A model generated the notes under the pieces. It worked only from the letters and a program-made list of their open reading frames with translations. It did not search any database and was not told the DNA's origin. 64,000 bases of DNA from the NCBI GenBank assembly GCA_010909165.1, contig VJWM01000239.1:124001-188000 (forward strand), in the 5' to 3' direction. Source of the DNA: Anthoceros angustus. Its lineage: Eukaryota > Streptophyta > Anthocerotopsida > Anthocerotales > Anthocerotaceae. Positions 11,977 through 23,107 of this stretch are shown here, piece after piece. The translations under genes were made by a program, and so were the position numbers. Numbering within the stretch: the first letter of the stretch is position 1; every line of letters starts with the position of its first letter.

Positions 11977-12536
11977 TCACTTTTTTCTAGATTCCTCGTT
12001 GTCCGAAACTCCAAGCTCTCTTGCGAGAAGTGTGCGCGTCAAAGCCCCTTCGGGATGTCCACTCTCTACGCAACCAACGCGAATAGCACGATTTTATCAT
12101 GTCACGTGACAATGCCCATTTTTTGAATTTGTGTAGCTTACCGATTGTTAGAGGCCACGATAATTTTTTGCTCACCCAAGACGAAGACGTGATTCGTGTT
12201 CTCCAGCTTCTGGAAAAGAAGATACTCCCGAATAAGCTCGTTGATCACAAACTCCAGGTCTGACATTGCCTTCCTTTTCTTCACCTGCGCACAGTTTACA
12301 CCTCGCACAACCTCATACGCACCTTCTTGGAAGCACGTACAGAAAATGAAGCAAAACATCTGGCTCCTTCTGTGGTTGCACACCTACTCCAGCCAGCACA
12401 GAAGAGAGGGGAGTTTCCTTCTTACAGGTTTTTCGTCAATGGAGTTGAAAATCTCTGCTCGTATTTTTGCGCGAATTGGGCCAAGCACGCCACGCCTTTC
12501 CAGCACATCTTTCAATGCTGCTCCTGCTTCCCACAT
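11977..12536 (-). CDS. CEP20: FOR20/CEP20-like centrosomal (basal body) protein
   Basis: Exons on the - strand are 12536-12426, 12284-12176 and 12065-11977. Introns are GT-AG (phases 0 and 1) and give a 102-residue protein. Residues 8-36 carry the FOP/FOR20 N-terminal dimerisation pattern (ALKDVLERRGVLGPIRAKIRAEIFN). Exon 2 carries the LisH-like motif (VINELIREYLLFQ, about 50-62), and exon 3 begins with ESGHPEG, matching ESGQP of animal FOR20. In animals and ciliates FOR20 acts at centriolar satellites and basal bodies and is needed for ciliogenesis. Flagella-less seed plants keep only the related TONNEAU1. The frame stops at a TGA (11977-11979) that overlaps a good splice donor (GTGAGT, - strand, from 11980), so a further short exon is possible. 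The Pro-Leu-Leu-Tyr region of the family was not found. Confidence 0.8.
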
Positions 12537-13330
12537 AGACGACCGAGTGTACGTGAGCATACAATTTTCACAGCATGCTTGCTTCACCTTCATCAGGCCT
12601 TTCTTGTGCTCTAGTGCGTGAACCGACCGGCCCTTGGCCGGATCGGCTTTTTCGCAACCTGTGGCTGCTTTCGAAAACCACAACTGAAAGTCATTGTGCA
12701 AACTCACTCTTCCTTGAAAGGACGAGCGAGAGAGAGCATGTACAATTAAGGGAAAGGATGCAACGTGAGATAGGTGAGGTTTAAATAGTTGCCTATGTTC
12801 TCATCCGCCATCGCTCCTGGCTCCCCCTGCATCCAGGTTGTCAGTGAGGTGATGAAACGTCCCCAAGCTACCGAGCTCCACCAAGAGGAAATGCGTAACT
12901 TCTTTCTTTCTTCTCCCAAGACTGCGTGCTTAAACCTGTTGCTCTTTCCGTTTCGTTTCTAACAGACCAGCTCTTCTTGGACGGCAACTGCCACAGATCT
13001 CAAGCCCAGGGCGGCAGACAATTCCCGCGAGGGAGCTACTACTTTCAGCGTTTGCGCACCTGTATGTCCTTGACGGCCACTGTTTGCACAACTCTCAAGC
13101 AGGGAGTCTAGTACAGCATATGAGCATAGCAATGGTGATAATGCAGACGACTTAGTGGAGCTTTTCGGCATCATTGTCGGAATTGATTAGGAAAAGGAAA
13201 CAAGGCTCTCTGGCCTGCTCAGGCTTTGAGCCACATAAGGTGGGGGAAAAACATGAGGCGGCCTAAGGAAATTACGTGTATACCAAAATGGGAGGACCAA
13301 CAAAGGAGGCAGGTCTCTAACTACATGGTC
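12537..13330. other. Upstream flank of the FOR20-like gene
   Basis: The likely promoter of the - strand gene. Open reading in the same frame extends upstream of the ATG, but without conservation to the family. Nothing else is recognised. Confidence 0.35.
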
Positions 13331-14890
13331 TCACAGGGGGATAGGGCGTAGAGAAACTCGTCCAGATGACTTGGTGAAACTCACAGCGGGATAGATCCGC
13401 TTTTTGAGCCATGCACCACCTAAGCCAAACTCCACGGAGGCTCCTTCCCAGCCTGTGAAACGGCAGGTTCCTGTATCCAAGTTCACACTGACTTGCACTT
13501 GTGTCACATAGGACCTGAACGCAATTCTGTCTTTCCCCGTCAGAGTCCGCCCATCATGCCAGAACCTGCCACGGCCATCCAGAATCGAGCCATTGCAGCT
13601 ATATCCGAGCCACTTGGAGTAATCTACCTCATCAGAGCAGAAGCCGATTCCGATAGCCGCGGATTAGAGGAATTGAAAACAGAAACAATCCAGCTGTGCT
13701 CTTCGGTGCTACCTCTCAAGCACGACAGAGCCCTTGCAAACCCCGTTCTGTCAGACGCGCATTCGAGTTCCCTACCATCCGCCGGATACTCGCCGATGAC
13801 AAAGTCGGACGAACATGCAACATGGGGACCCAAGATGGGTGCCCTCAAGTTGGAAGCCATGGTATGGTGGCATAAAGCCCTAAGCAACATCTCGGCAGGA
13901 ACTATCTTCAACGACTCAATGTCTCAACGGCAATGTCCTGGCAGGTCATCCGCCAAAAATTCATCAAGGGAAGGAAAGGCCGAGCAATGCTGGCTGCACT
14001 CTCCGACACTTCCGCAGTCCCCGAGGCACACATATCCATATCCTCCATATCCATATCCAAGCTCGACTCTTCTGACATCCCATCGAGATCGAGAGGCTTT
14101 CCCCAAATGCTGCCCCGCATCTTCCTAAACCACCCATTGCAGCACGTAATAAAAGATTGAACGCTCAGAGGAGAAGCAGGGGAAACTAAACGACCACGGT
14201 TCCTCGCACTCCAGCGTCTTGGACAGCAAGAACTCCAGCGCCTAGGCACTCAGCTTTCCGTAAGGGGGATGTTCAATGGGCCTGGAAAAAAACTTCTTCA
14301 GCAAAACCTCGGAAAAGAAGGATTCCGAGTCCGTGGGCAAACATTCCAGTGCAAGCGACAGCGCCTCCGCCAGCAACGTTCCATCCAGTTTACTCCCGGC
14401 GCCTGCGATCGGCAACGCCTCCGCCACCACTCTGTCGATCAGCTCCTCCATATCATCCGTGAGCTGGAAAATTAGACGCCGCATTGATAACATCCACCGA
14501 TACCTTCCGCATCCGCTGTTCCGAGAAGCGGCCAGAGGTGCAGAACTCGAGCAGCACCTCCAGCGCCTCCGTCCTCATCCCGGGAAACGGAATGGTAGCC
14601 ACCTCCCACACGGGCTGAGTAGCCTACTTCATCCCGCCCAACAGCACCTGGTTGCACATGGGAGACCGAAACGCTAGACTGTGCCGGGAGCCATACAGCA
14701 CGTCGCCGCTGGCGCTCACCAGCTTCATGTTGCTCAAGGGATACGCGACACTGAAGTTCAACACATCGGAGGCCGGGAAACGACCCACCCGCTGCCGCTT
14801 CCGCAGCCTCCTCTCGTCCGATGCACTGCCTTCCATTGCCAAAACTCCACCGTCCTCCGGCGCGCCCCGCTCGTGCTCGACCTTCACCAC
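13331..14890 (-). pseudogene. Broken BTB/POZ...SPRY-domain gene
   Basis: Reading the - strand from 14890, a BTB/POZ-like region (GDVLYGSRHSLAFRSP, then IPFPGMRTEALEVLLEF) is cut by an in-frame TAG at 14624-14626. A frame change near 14480 leads into FQLTDDMEELIDRVVAEALP. Further TAGs lie at 14242-14244 and 14125-14127. After more shifts, a BACK-like stretch (VPAEMLLRALC) appears near 13895. Finally a long clean frame, about 13660 to the stop at 13331-13333, has the SPRY pattern: GIGF, then SYVTQVQVSVNLDTGTC, FGLGGAWLKK and YPAVSF. BTB proteins recruit cullin-3 ligases and SPRY domains bind partners. Three TAG stops plus shifts indicate a decayed copy rather than introns, because no consistent splice sites remove them. 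Confidence 0.6.
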
Positions 14891-15146
14891 CGTCTAGCTG
14901 AGGTGCTTTGGCGGGCAAGACGAACGTTTCGGAGGAAATGAAACCAGATTGTTGACGCCACATTTGGCATGAAATTACCCACAAACACATCTGACCCGTG
15001 GCCCAGCAGACTCACGATGTACTTCCCTTTCTTTTTTACAGGGACACCTTTTAAACTCGTAACTGAAATTTTCATTTTGAAATTTTTATTTTAAAGTATT
15101 AAAAAAAACTCAGAACACAAGATCCTCTTCTTCTTGGGACGAAATC
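14891..15146. other. Flank upstream of the BTB...SPRY pseudogene
   Basis: No independent gene is seen. A - strand frame continues upstream of 14890 without resemblance to known proteins. Confidence 0.3.
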
Positions 15147-15285
15147 ACGTTGTAATGTCCTCCCTTCGAGAGTAACATAAGACTTGGGTTCATTGGAACT
15201 CCGCAGTCAAGCGTTGTTATGTCCTCCCTTTGAGGAATGACATAAGACTTGGGTTCATTGGAACTCCACAGCCAAGCGTGTGCTA
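15147..15285. repeat. Tandem repeat, about 68-bp unit, two copies
   Basis: ATGTCCTCCCTT followed by ACATAAGACTTGGGTTCATT and GGAACTCC occurs twice in tandem with few differences. Confidence 0.8.
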
Positions 15286-15452
15286 AGGACACGATGGGGT
15301 GTCATCCATTCTCAGCTCCATGTCCTTGTGGGGCCATTTGGTATAAATCATGCCCTCATCTCCGGAATGTGCAAGGCGTACCTTGTTAGTATCGTATGGG
15401 TTACTTCAGATTAAATTCCCAGTGCCGTAGGGGTTACTCTATCATCCGTGTG

Positions 15453-16262
15453 TTACACACAACCCCACACGGGTGTCGAGAATCATGGCTGCTCTAGGTA
15501 GCAAAATATAGCAAGCAGATAGTAGAAAGCTTTGCACAAAAAGAGTTGTATGCATTGATTATAATAGAAAGTATAAAGCTTTTAGGGTCGCGCCCCCGGC
15601 ACGCCACCACACATGTGTCAGGATCGGCCTGCGGTCGCACGGCGCCGATGCTGCAGGAAGACGAATGTCGGCCTGCCTGCAGTTGGAAAAAGAAAAAGGG
15701 AGGAGTGCGGCCCCTGGGGAGGGGACCGCGCCCCTCTGAGGAGCAGAACGCCCCTCCTGGGCAATACCCTAGTGATCCTCTACCTGCCTCTCGCTAGATT
15801 CCAACTTTTGTAGAGCGCCCACCACGATTTCTGGTGGTAGGAAGTGGTCTGGCACTCGTGTCGATGTTGAAGTCACCTGTGGAGAGGTGGAGGTTGTCCC
15901 TGCAGGTGCTGGAGGTCGCCAATTGATGTGTGAGTGCTGCCGGATGTGGAGTACCTCACTCAGGCCGGGAAATTGGAGAAAGATGTTGCCCCATGTCTTG
16001 TCTCAATTTCTTGAAGGTGCCTTCTGCCAATCCCAAGCCAACACCTGCTCCAACTGCAGCATGTCGTCACCACAGTTGTGTGCAGATGAGAGATCGTCGA
16101 GGGAGATTCCAGAAGGCTCTTGTGGAGAAGAAATCGCCGGAGATTGTTCTCTCATCTGATTCAACTATCTTGGAAGAGTCTTCATGGAAGGGCTTCCCTG
16201 CTTCTGCTGATGAAGACGAGGCTGAAATCTCAAGTAAGACACCCGTGTGGGGTTGTGTGTAA
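15453..16262. mobile_element. Structure bounded by a 25-bp perfect inverted repeat
   Basis: The left arm 15453-15477 (TTACACACAACCCCACACGG plus GTGTC) is the exact reverse complement of the right arm 16238-16262. Directly inside the left arm is 112 bp of copia LTR; the rest (15590-16237) is GC-rich with open + strand frames of unknown nature. It could be a small terminal-inverted-repeat element or a rearrangement footprint of the copia element. No clear target-site duplication is visible. Confidence 0.5.
15478..15589 (-). mobile_element. Truncated LTR of the copia element
   Basis: This stretch matches 22001-22111 of the complete LTR almost exactly (GAGAATCATGGCTGCTCTAG onward, through TTATAATAGAAAGTA) and then diverges at AAAGCTTTTA. 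It is the remnant of the 3' LTR of the - strand copia element, cut after about 112 bp. Confidence 0.85.
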
Positions 16263-16528
16263 TAGGCTGTTGTAGCAGGGTATCCCCCCTGTCGTGAGGG
16301 AGAGGCACCTAGTTGTTAGCCCGTTTGTGGGCATGTTTAAGTGACCATTTTCCAGTTCGGAAAAAAAATTGTAATGAATTTTTTGATACTATTTTCGCAG
16401 ATTTACGTATGGAAAATTTTGGGAAAAAGGAAAATGAAGTGGAAAATGAAGAAAATGAGAAAATGAAAAGGTAGACATGCTTTTGTGATTCTAAAAGGTG
16501 TTCTAACTTATTTTTCTCTTGCTAAAAC
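16263..16528. other. AT-rich spacer
   Basis: Purine-rich AAAATGAA-type low-complexity sequence around 16410-16470; no gene seen. A possible intron acceptor precedes the NAC-like fragment. Confidence 0.3.
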
Positions 16529-16792
16529 TTGCCCATTTTAGGTTTCTTTTCTGGCCCCGAAGAAAGACATAGGATAGGAAACATAGGGTTTTGGAAGCCC
16601 GGCATATATCGCAAGGATGATGATGTGAAGCTCATCTATATAATCACTAATATGAGAGGGGAGAGCGGGCCAGACGTACCACCATGCTCCTATGTTTGCC
16701 AAGAAACTAAGATACACATGATATGGGTTATGTATGCTGTCTGTGAAGAATTTCCCGGGCATATGATCCATGTCGATTGTGAGTATTCATGA
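16529..16792 (+). pseudogene. NAC-domain-like fragment
   Basis: The frame carries FFSGPEERHRIGN, then GFWKPGIYRKDDD and IHMIWVMYAVCEEFPG about 45 residues later. Order and spacing match the central and C-terminal parts of plant NAC domains (FFSPRDRKY, GYWKATG, TNWVMHEYRL). The Lys and Tyr of the DNA-contacting loop are changed and no exon for the N-terminal subdomains (LPPGFRFHPTDEE) is visible, so a decayed or captured fragment is likelier than a working transcription factor gene. Confidence 0.4.
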
Positions 16793-17123
16793 GGCTAAGA
16801 AAATATGGAAAAGTTTTAATTAGCAAAAATATTATTTAATATTTTAATATTATTTTCTAGAGCACCTCAACTATGTATGAAGGAGAGGATGCGGCTACGA
16901 GGCCTATGTTAAGATTGAGGATGATTGTTCAAGACTTAGAATAGAATATTGGACTACTAAGGTTATCTCAAGTAGACCAATTTAGGCTAGGATGAACTAT
17001 AGTGGAGGCTTAGGGTGTCCAATATACCTAAACATTTCATGTGTTTCTGCGTTCAATGCCTAGTGACTTTGTTAATAAATCACCGCATTATCTAAAGTTT
17101 GAACATAACTAATATCTATAGTT

Positions 17124-17690
17124 TTATCCTCTATTTTCTCCGATGTAATGATATCCGACAACAATATGTTTAGTTCTAGAGTGGAAGACAGGGTTCCTTG
17201 ACAAGGCTATAGCTCCCTGACTATCACTCAACAACAAGGTGGGCTTTTCCTGCTTGTGATGAAGTTCACTCAAGGTTAGCCTAGTCCATACTATGTCTTT
17301 AGCAACTGAGGTTAGTACTCTATACTCTGACTCAGTGCTGGACAAGGCTATGGTTGGTTGTTTCTTACTTGACCAGGATATTGGTGCTCCCCAATGACGT
17401 AACTCGATACGGATCACGGTGTCGGTCACCAAGATAGTCGGCGTCGTATAAGTTAATGTCAACGTCTTTATGCTCGGTGTATACTTGAATGTCAATCCTG
17501 TGCATGGTACCCTTGAGGTATCGAATATGCGCTTAGTTGACATCCGGTTCACGCCTGTGGTTCTCGAATTGTGAGCAGGTGACGAAGATATATCCGGTCG
17601 AGTGAAGTTGGATAAATATATAAGTGTGCCAACAGATGTCGATATGGGATCGACATTTCCAACTTGTCTTGTCTTTGGACTCATATCCAT
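17124..17690 (-). pseudogene. Copia RNase H region
   Basis: The - strand frame contains VGTLIYLSNFTRPDIS, then GAPISWSSKKQPTIALSSTE and SEYRVLT, followed by a DSQGAIALSRNPVFHSRTKHI motif. These are the hallmark stretches of copia RNase H, which degrades the RNA strand during reverse transcription. The frame is open over 188 codons, but upstream RT is in another frame. Confidence 0.9.
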
Positions 17691-17743
17691 GGTAAGCTGA
17701 CCGCTAGCAAAGGTGTAGGTTTCATCTTCAAGTCCAAACTTGG

Positions 17744-18140
17744 TTAAACTCTCTTTAATGTACTTGGTTTGAACAATACTCGAGTCTTGTTTGCTCGATC
17801 TCTAATAATGTTGACACCAAGTGCATATGTCATTTCTCCTAAATCAGACATTTCATAAAAAGTCTTGAGCCAGCTTTTGATCTCGGCTAGGAGAGTAAGG
17901 GAGTTTGTGGCCATGAATACGTCGTCGACGTAGAGCAATAGGTAAAAGATATCATTGCCTGATATTAGGATATACATGCATGCATCGGCATCACTTTGGA
18001 AGCCTCTTTGATGAGTTTCACATGTATGTCCATATTCCAATTTTACCGATTGCTTAAGGCCATACAAGCCTTTAATTAGTCTGCATACCCAATCTTCCTT
18101 GCCTTTAACCTCATAACCTTGGCTGTTTCATGTAGATTTC
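17744..18140 (-). pseudogene. Copia reverse transcriptase fragment
   Basis: A - strand frame with LYVDDVFMATNS (the catalytic YVDD box) is preceded by DWVCRLIKGLYGLKQS in an adjacent frame up to about 18140. The fingers and palm N-terminal part (18140-18520) is only traceable through frame changes. Confidence 0.88.
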
Positions 18141-19144
18141 TTCTTGAAGACGGCCATAGAGATATGTTGTCTTCACATCCATCATATGGAGCTCAAGATC
18201 ATGATGGGTCAACATGAAGATTATTCTAAGGAAGCAAACTTTGCTCTTTACCGAATGTGGCCCATGGGAGGTAATCTAAACCCGTATCCGGGTGAATCCA
18301 CAGCCACAAGGCGTGCTTTGTATCTCTCAATGGAACCATCTCCTTTTCTCTTAATTTTGAATACCCATTTGCTGGTGACTATCTTCCTACCCTTAGGTGG
18401 CTTAACCAATTCCCATGTAGAGTTACTAATGAGAGAGTTATATTAATCTATACTACCTTCCATAAGGCTTTTTCGTGAGAAGAGAAAGCTTGTTTTAAGG
18501 TAAGAGGTTCTTACGGATCTATGGTTGCCTTGTATGCTTGTGAGTAAAGTGATACAGGGGAATAGGATCATCAAAACAGCTAGATATCCTAAAGGAGGTT
18601 CCTTCCATCCCGCGGGTCCGGATTGCGGACGGGTTCTTAAGTTGTACCTTTGTGTAGGTTACGGTGCATCTTCCATGGAGCAGGAACATCAATAGGATCA
18701 TGGTGCTCCATGTCATTCACGGAGGGTCATCATGCTCTTCATAAAGAGTGTCTGGCTCCTCGACTTGAATGTTGTCGCCATCCGGTGGTGTTTCATGTGG
18801 AATAGATGCTAACTCCTCCTCCCGCAGAGAGGTTCAACTACGGAACACGAGAGGTGAACTGGAAATTGAGTGATATAATCGGTATCATCAAATGAGGAGG
18901 TATCCGAGGGCTCTTGAAGAGACGCCCTGGCGGATGTACCAGCTCCCACTGGGAAAAGAGGTAAGACTCATGAAAAGTAACACTCGGCATATATAAGCTT
19001 CCGTGGTGGGTTCAAATAGCTTGTAACCTTTGATGCCTTGTAGCCAATAATAGATATTTGGCAGCTTTGGATCTAAAGCGTTGTACTTTAGGGATAAAGA
19101 CATAGAAGGTGATCTATGGAAGGCTTGTTGCCGTGAATGCTTCA

Positions 19145-20190
19145 TATGGAGTCATACCTTGAACCGAGGAAGTCGGCGATTCATGAGATAGGTTGTCGTA
19201 AGGAGGGCCTCACCAATAAGCTTTGGATAAGTTAGCTTGTGTTAACAGCAACTGTAATCTCTTGGAGGCGGAGATTCTTATTTTCTACGCCATTTTGCCG
19301 AGGAGTGTATACTACACTTAATTGTTGAGCTACGCCTTCTCGACAAAATTCAGCAAATCTATGAGATGTAAACTCTCCACCGTTGTCGGAACGTAAGGTC
19401 TTGAGTTTGTGATCGTAAGCCTTTCTGCCCATGCCATGTAATCCTTGAAAAACTGATAAGTTTCACTCTTTTGGATGAGGATGTAGGAGAGGCAGAAACG
19501 GGAATAGTCGTCGGTGAAAGTCAAGAAGTATCTACTACCGCTAAAGGAGGGTGTAGAGAGGGGTCCGCAAATGTCTGTGTGTACTATCTCTAAAGGTGAC
19601 CTGGCCCTTTGTGGAGATGGATTTTTGAAAGGTTCCTGGTGACATTTTGTGATGACACATGTTTCGCACTAGTCTAAGTTGTGAACCTTGGAGAGACAAG
19701 GTGTTCTATACAGATTGGCTCTAGACATTTGTATTAACTTCTGACTATTAGGATGACCTAATCTGCAATGCCAGAGCATTGTGTGAGTTGGTGTGGCAGA
19801 ATGTGGGGAGGCTACATTGACGAAATGTGTGGCTCCTACTTTAACTGACAATCTATAGAGACCATCTTCTAAGATGCCAGTGCAGATATTGTGTGTTCTA
19901 TTCTTGAGGTAGGAAAGAAAACAGCTATCTGCATATAAAAGGACCTGCATGTGGTGTTGGTGGCAAAGACTAGCGGCTGACACTAGGTTTTTACACATGG
20001 CAGGGACATGGAGGACGTGGTGAAGATGAAGAGTCTGACCTGAGTCACAATTGAGTACAACAGAACCTAGACCCGCGATGGGAAGGTTGTGATCATCGCC
20101 AAGAACAAATGGATGTCCTGGTCGGGTGTATGACTCAAGGAGTCTTTGTTGTAGCAGATATGTGATGTTGCTCCACCGTCTGTGTACCAA
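19145..20190 (-). pseudogene. Copia protease tail / integrase region
   Basis: From 20190 leftward: an LHHVLHVPAMCKNLVSAASL segment, the GAG-pre-integrase LWHCRLGHPN motif, an HHCC zinc region, then FLTFTDDYSRFC and LRSDNGGEFTS (the first two Asp of the DDE core) and TPRQNGVENKN with the Glu. Stops occur between frames at 19669 and 19330-19430. Downstream, around 18888-19145, the capsule typical of the copia integrase C-terminus (YKLFEPTT) is seen. Confidence 0.88.
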
Positions 20191-20269
20191 TAAGCGGTGG
20201 TCGGCTTAGAGGATGCAAGGCAAATAGTGAGCACACGTGTTGTTGATGAAGAGTGTTTCTTGAAGCAAC

Positions 20270-21805
20270 ATGAGCGCGGGCCTCGATCTAGGTTCCCATT
20301 CTTCTTCTTTCTACATCCTTTTCCATGTGATTAGGAATTCGCACCAATTACAAATAATTCCACTCTTTTGGTACCCCGGAAGGTGTGGAAGAGTTGGATT
20401 CGCCATGATATTTGTTTGGTGTGGAATAAGGTGTCTATTGGAAGGAGAACTTTTGCCGCCTCTTCCTCTCGCCTCTTCCAACAGACATCACCGCCGTCGG
20501 TGGACTTGGGCTCATGGCGTCGACTGGACTCCTCCTGTATCATTGCTCCGATGAGTTCTGCGACAGATGTCGAGGTCTGCGCATCGAAGCCGCCCGAAGT
20601 CTTTTGGGCTTGTCGAACCACAGCGTTCTGTGTGGTGAGAAATGGTCCGTAGGAGGGTGGGAGGGAAATCAAGAGAACAAGGAATGCAACAAGTTCGGAG
20701 ACGGAGGTGTTGGTGGCAGCTTCATATTGAGATCTAGCTTGCTGGAAAGTGTTGATATGGTGTTCGACGGAGTCGGATTCCTTCATCTTGATTGAAGAAG
20801 TTGCATCGCGGTCATCATACTCATCACATCTCTTGAAGAATATAATCGAGCAAGGTGATCCCACATCTTTAGAAGTTTTGCTTGACCGCATTGTCTTACC
20901 ATATTAAGGGCTAGTCCACCGATCGAGGTCTTGAGCTTTTCATCCTCGGCGTCCCAGTTTCTTTGCTCTGAGCCCCACTGTGGTTTGGTGTGGACCCACT
21001 TACAACGTCCCATAGGTCTCGATTGCGGAAAAGTGCACGCGCAGCGCCAAACGCACGCCCCATTGAATCATCCTTCTCCTTAAAACTGCCACCATAGTTG
21101 TGATTCACCACGGAAGGTCGTACTTCATCTTTGGGTGGATCCTTCCTCTCCTCTCTCTCTCTCTCGTCGTCCACGTCGGAACCAGCCATTGCGGTGGTCA
21201 CTATTGCAGAGAGCTGCAGCGCCTCGCATTTCCTCATCATCATGCAGAAATCCGGGCGCAAGGAGCAAAACAAGAAGAAACCTTTTCAGATCGGCGTGTT
21301 TGTCGGATGAAGCAGAAGGGAAAGTTTGTGATGAAGACACTCGATGTTTGGATCAAGATGCTCAAGGAGGCGCTTATTGAGATCACGCACTTCTCTTGCT
21401 AACTCCTCTATGCTTGTTCTGCGAGGGTGTGTTGATGGCGTGGTTCTCTGGCGAGAGTCTTTATCGAATCGAAGTTTCTTGCTTGTGTTGTTGTAAACCC
21501 GCATTGGAGAGGAGGAAGAGGACACCTTGTAGATTTGGGATATGATCAAGAGCGAGTTCTATTGCTTTCTTTTGACTTAAACTAAAGATAGTAAGCAAGT
21601 TTCTTCTAGCAATTTCTATCTGCCTCCCTTGATCTTCTACTTTGATTAGGATAGAGCCAATGAAGTTAGCTATAAGTATGGAATCTCCTACTATCTGACT
21701 AGACTTCCTAGCAATTCTAATCTTTGCATTCTTATATTCTATATCTTGTCTTGCAACCTTAATCTTCTTCCAATAGCCTTGCTTGCGAGGATTGAGGAAA
21801 TCCAT
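20270..21805 (-). pseudogene. Copia gag and leader region
   Basis: A plausible start near 21190 (MAGSDVDDERERE) leads through two frames to a UBN2-type gag region (VEHHINTFQQARSQYEAATN, about 20700-20760). A C-x2-C-x4-H-x4-C zinc knuckle near 20310-20350 is readable only across a frame change. The - strand frame 21461-21805 lies in the leader between PBS and gag and is unassigned. Confidence 0.75.
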
Positions 21806-21978
21806 CGCGTTGAAGCAAGGATTAGATGCACTGAGTGTGCATTATTGAAGATTAGGGAACCTGCAAACATGACAGCAATATATGACATGCAATCTAAAGA
21901 ATCTATACATCTTCTAAAAAGAAATGAAGAAGAAGAGTAGACTAGCATGTCAAGTTGCCCAATGCAAATAGAGATCAG

Positions 21979-21994
21979 CAATGCTCTGATACCA
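21979..21994 (-). promoter_or_regulatory. Copia primer-binding site (initiator tRNA-Met type)
   Basis: On the - strand TGGTATCAGAGCATTG begins exactly at the inner LTR edge. TGGTATCAGAGC is the standard plant LTR-retrotransposon PBS complementary to the 3' end of initiator tRNA-Met. Confidence 0.9.
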
Positions 21995-22276
21995 TGATGA
22001 GAATCATGGCTGCTCTAGGTAGCAAAATATAGCAAGCAGATAGTAGAAAGCTTTGCACAAAAAGAGTTGTATGCATCGATTATAATAGAAAGTACAAAGC
22101 CTTTATATAGGCTAGGTGGTTATAACATAAGGTGGTTGTAACCATAAGTAGTTCTAACCTCTAAGTGGTTGTAACAACTAGCTACTCAATAAACTACCTA
22201 AAGCCCTAAGAACTAAATTAATCAAAAGTCTTAGGTGCCCTAGTGAAGAGTGCCCTAAATAGGTCATATTTCATCA
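21995..22276 (-). mobile_element. Complete 282-bp LTR of the copia element
   Basis: Bounded by TGATGA and TCATCA, which form a short inverted terminus. It abuts the PBS directly and matches the truncated LTR at 15478-15589. In the + reading it contains TTTATATAGGC near 22100. Confidence 0.88.
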
Positions 22277-23107
22277 CAGACATGCCGGTGGCGATACGGC
22301 TAATTGTCCAGCGGTAGAAGTTCATAGCCCTTAATTTCAGGGGACAGAATAATTGCGGTTGAGTGGCTTCGAATGTCAAAGTTCTCGTGTAAACTTGCTT
22401 CGTTTAGCCTTGAGCACGCCTCCAGGCCAGGCTTTGCAAGACACAGTTGCGAGCAAGAATGCAGTTTTGCTCAATAGTTGCCAGCAGGAACACGCCCGGA
22501 AATGCCTTTATGGACAATTACATCTTCCAACTCCATGTACGGATTCTACAAGTGGGCCAAATGTGTGCCCAAGATCTCACTAGAAACGGGAATCACAAAC
22601 TATAGTACTATTACAAGATTGATCACCGGTTGTATGGGGCACTGTTGTGGGATGCACAGGAACTGCATATCGTGAGGGACAATGCATATGGAAAGGGCTT
22701 GGAGGACATGGACTTCCTTTCGACTCTGTTTCGGCTACATGTAGCACTGATGACACTCTGCACAGAGTGCGAGAGTAGACGAGAGGCACTACTTGAATAC
22801 CTCAAGTATTGGACGGAGGTTGAGGCCATACCGTGGGCTTAGACAGCGGTCACCTTGCTCCGGGCTGTGGTGGACGGTGATGTTTGGGTGGGCGGACATT
22901 GTCGTGCAGGAGCTTGTGCACTTTTTTTGGTTCTCATCTATTCTCCTCTATCACCTGGGTGATGAGATTAGTACACGGGGGAAAGGCCCCCGTAGCCGAT
23001 CTGGTCATAGTTATGTTATAACAAGTTTTCCTGCCGTATGGCGAGACACCTCTTTCGTTGCGACACCTTTGATCCTTTCAACAATGGCTCTCCAGCTTTT
23101 TTGCCGC
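22277..23107. other. Spacer between copia and gypsy elements
   Basis: No recognisable gene. Short open frames on both strands lack family resemblance. Confidence 0.35.

Larger units (their letters stand above)
17100..22276 (-). mobile_element. Decayed Ty1/copia LTR retrotransposon
   Basis: On the - strand, read from right to left: complete 5' LTR (22276-21995), primer-binding site, gag with a UBN2-like region and zinc knuckle, integrase, reverse transcriptase and RNase H, ending near 17100. Integrase before RT is the copia order. Frames are interrupted by numerous stops and shifts, and the 3' LTR survives only as a 112-bp piece at 15478-15589, displaced by about 1.5 kb of other sequence. It is not autonomous. 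The interior between about 18520 and 18890 is the least recognisable part. Confidence 0.9.
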
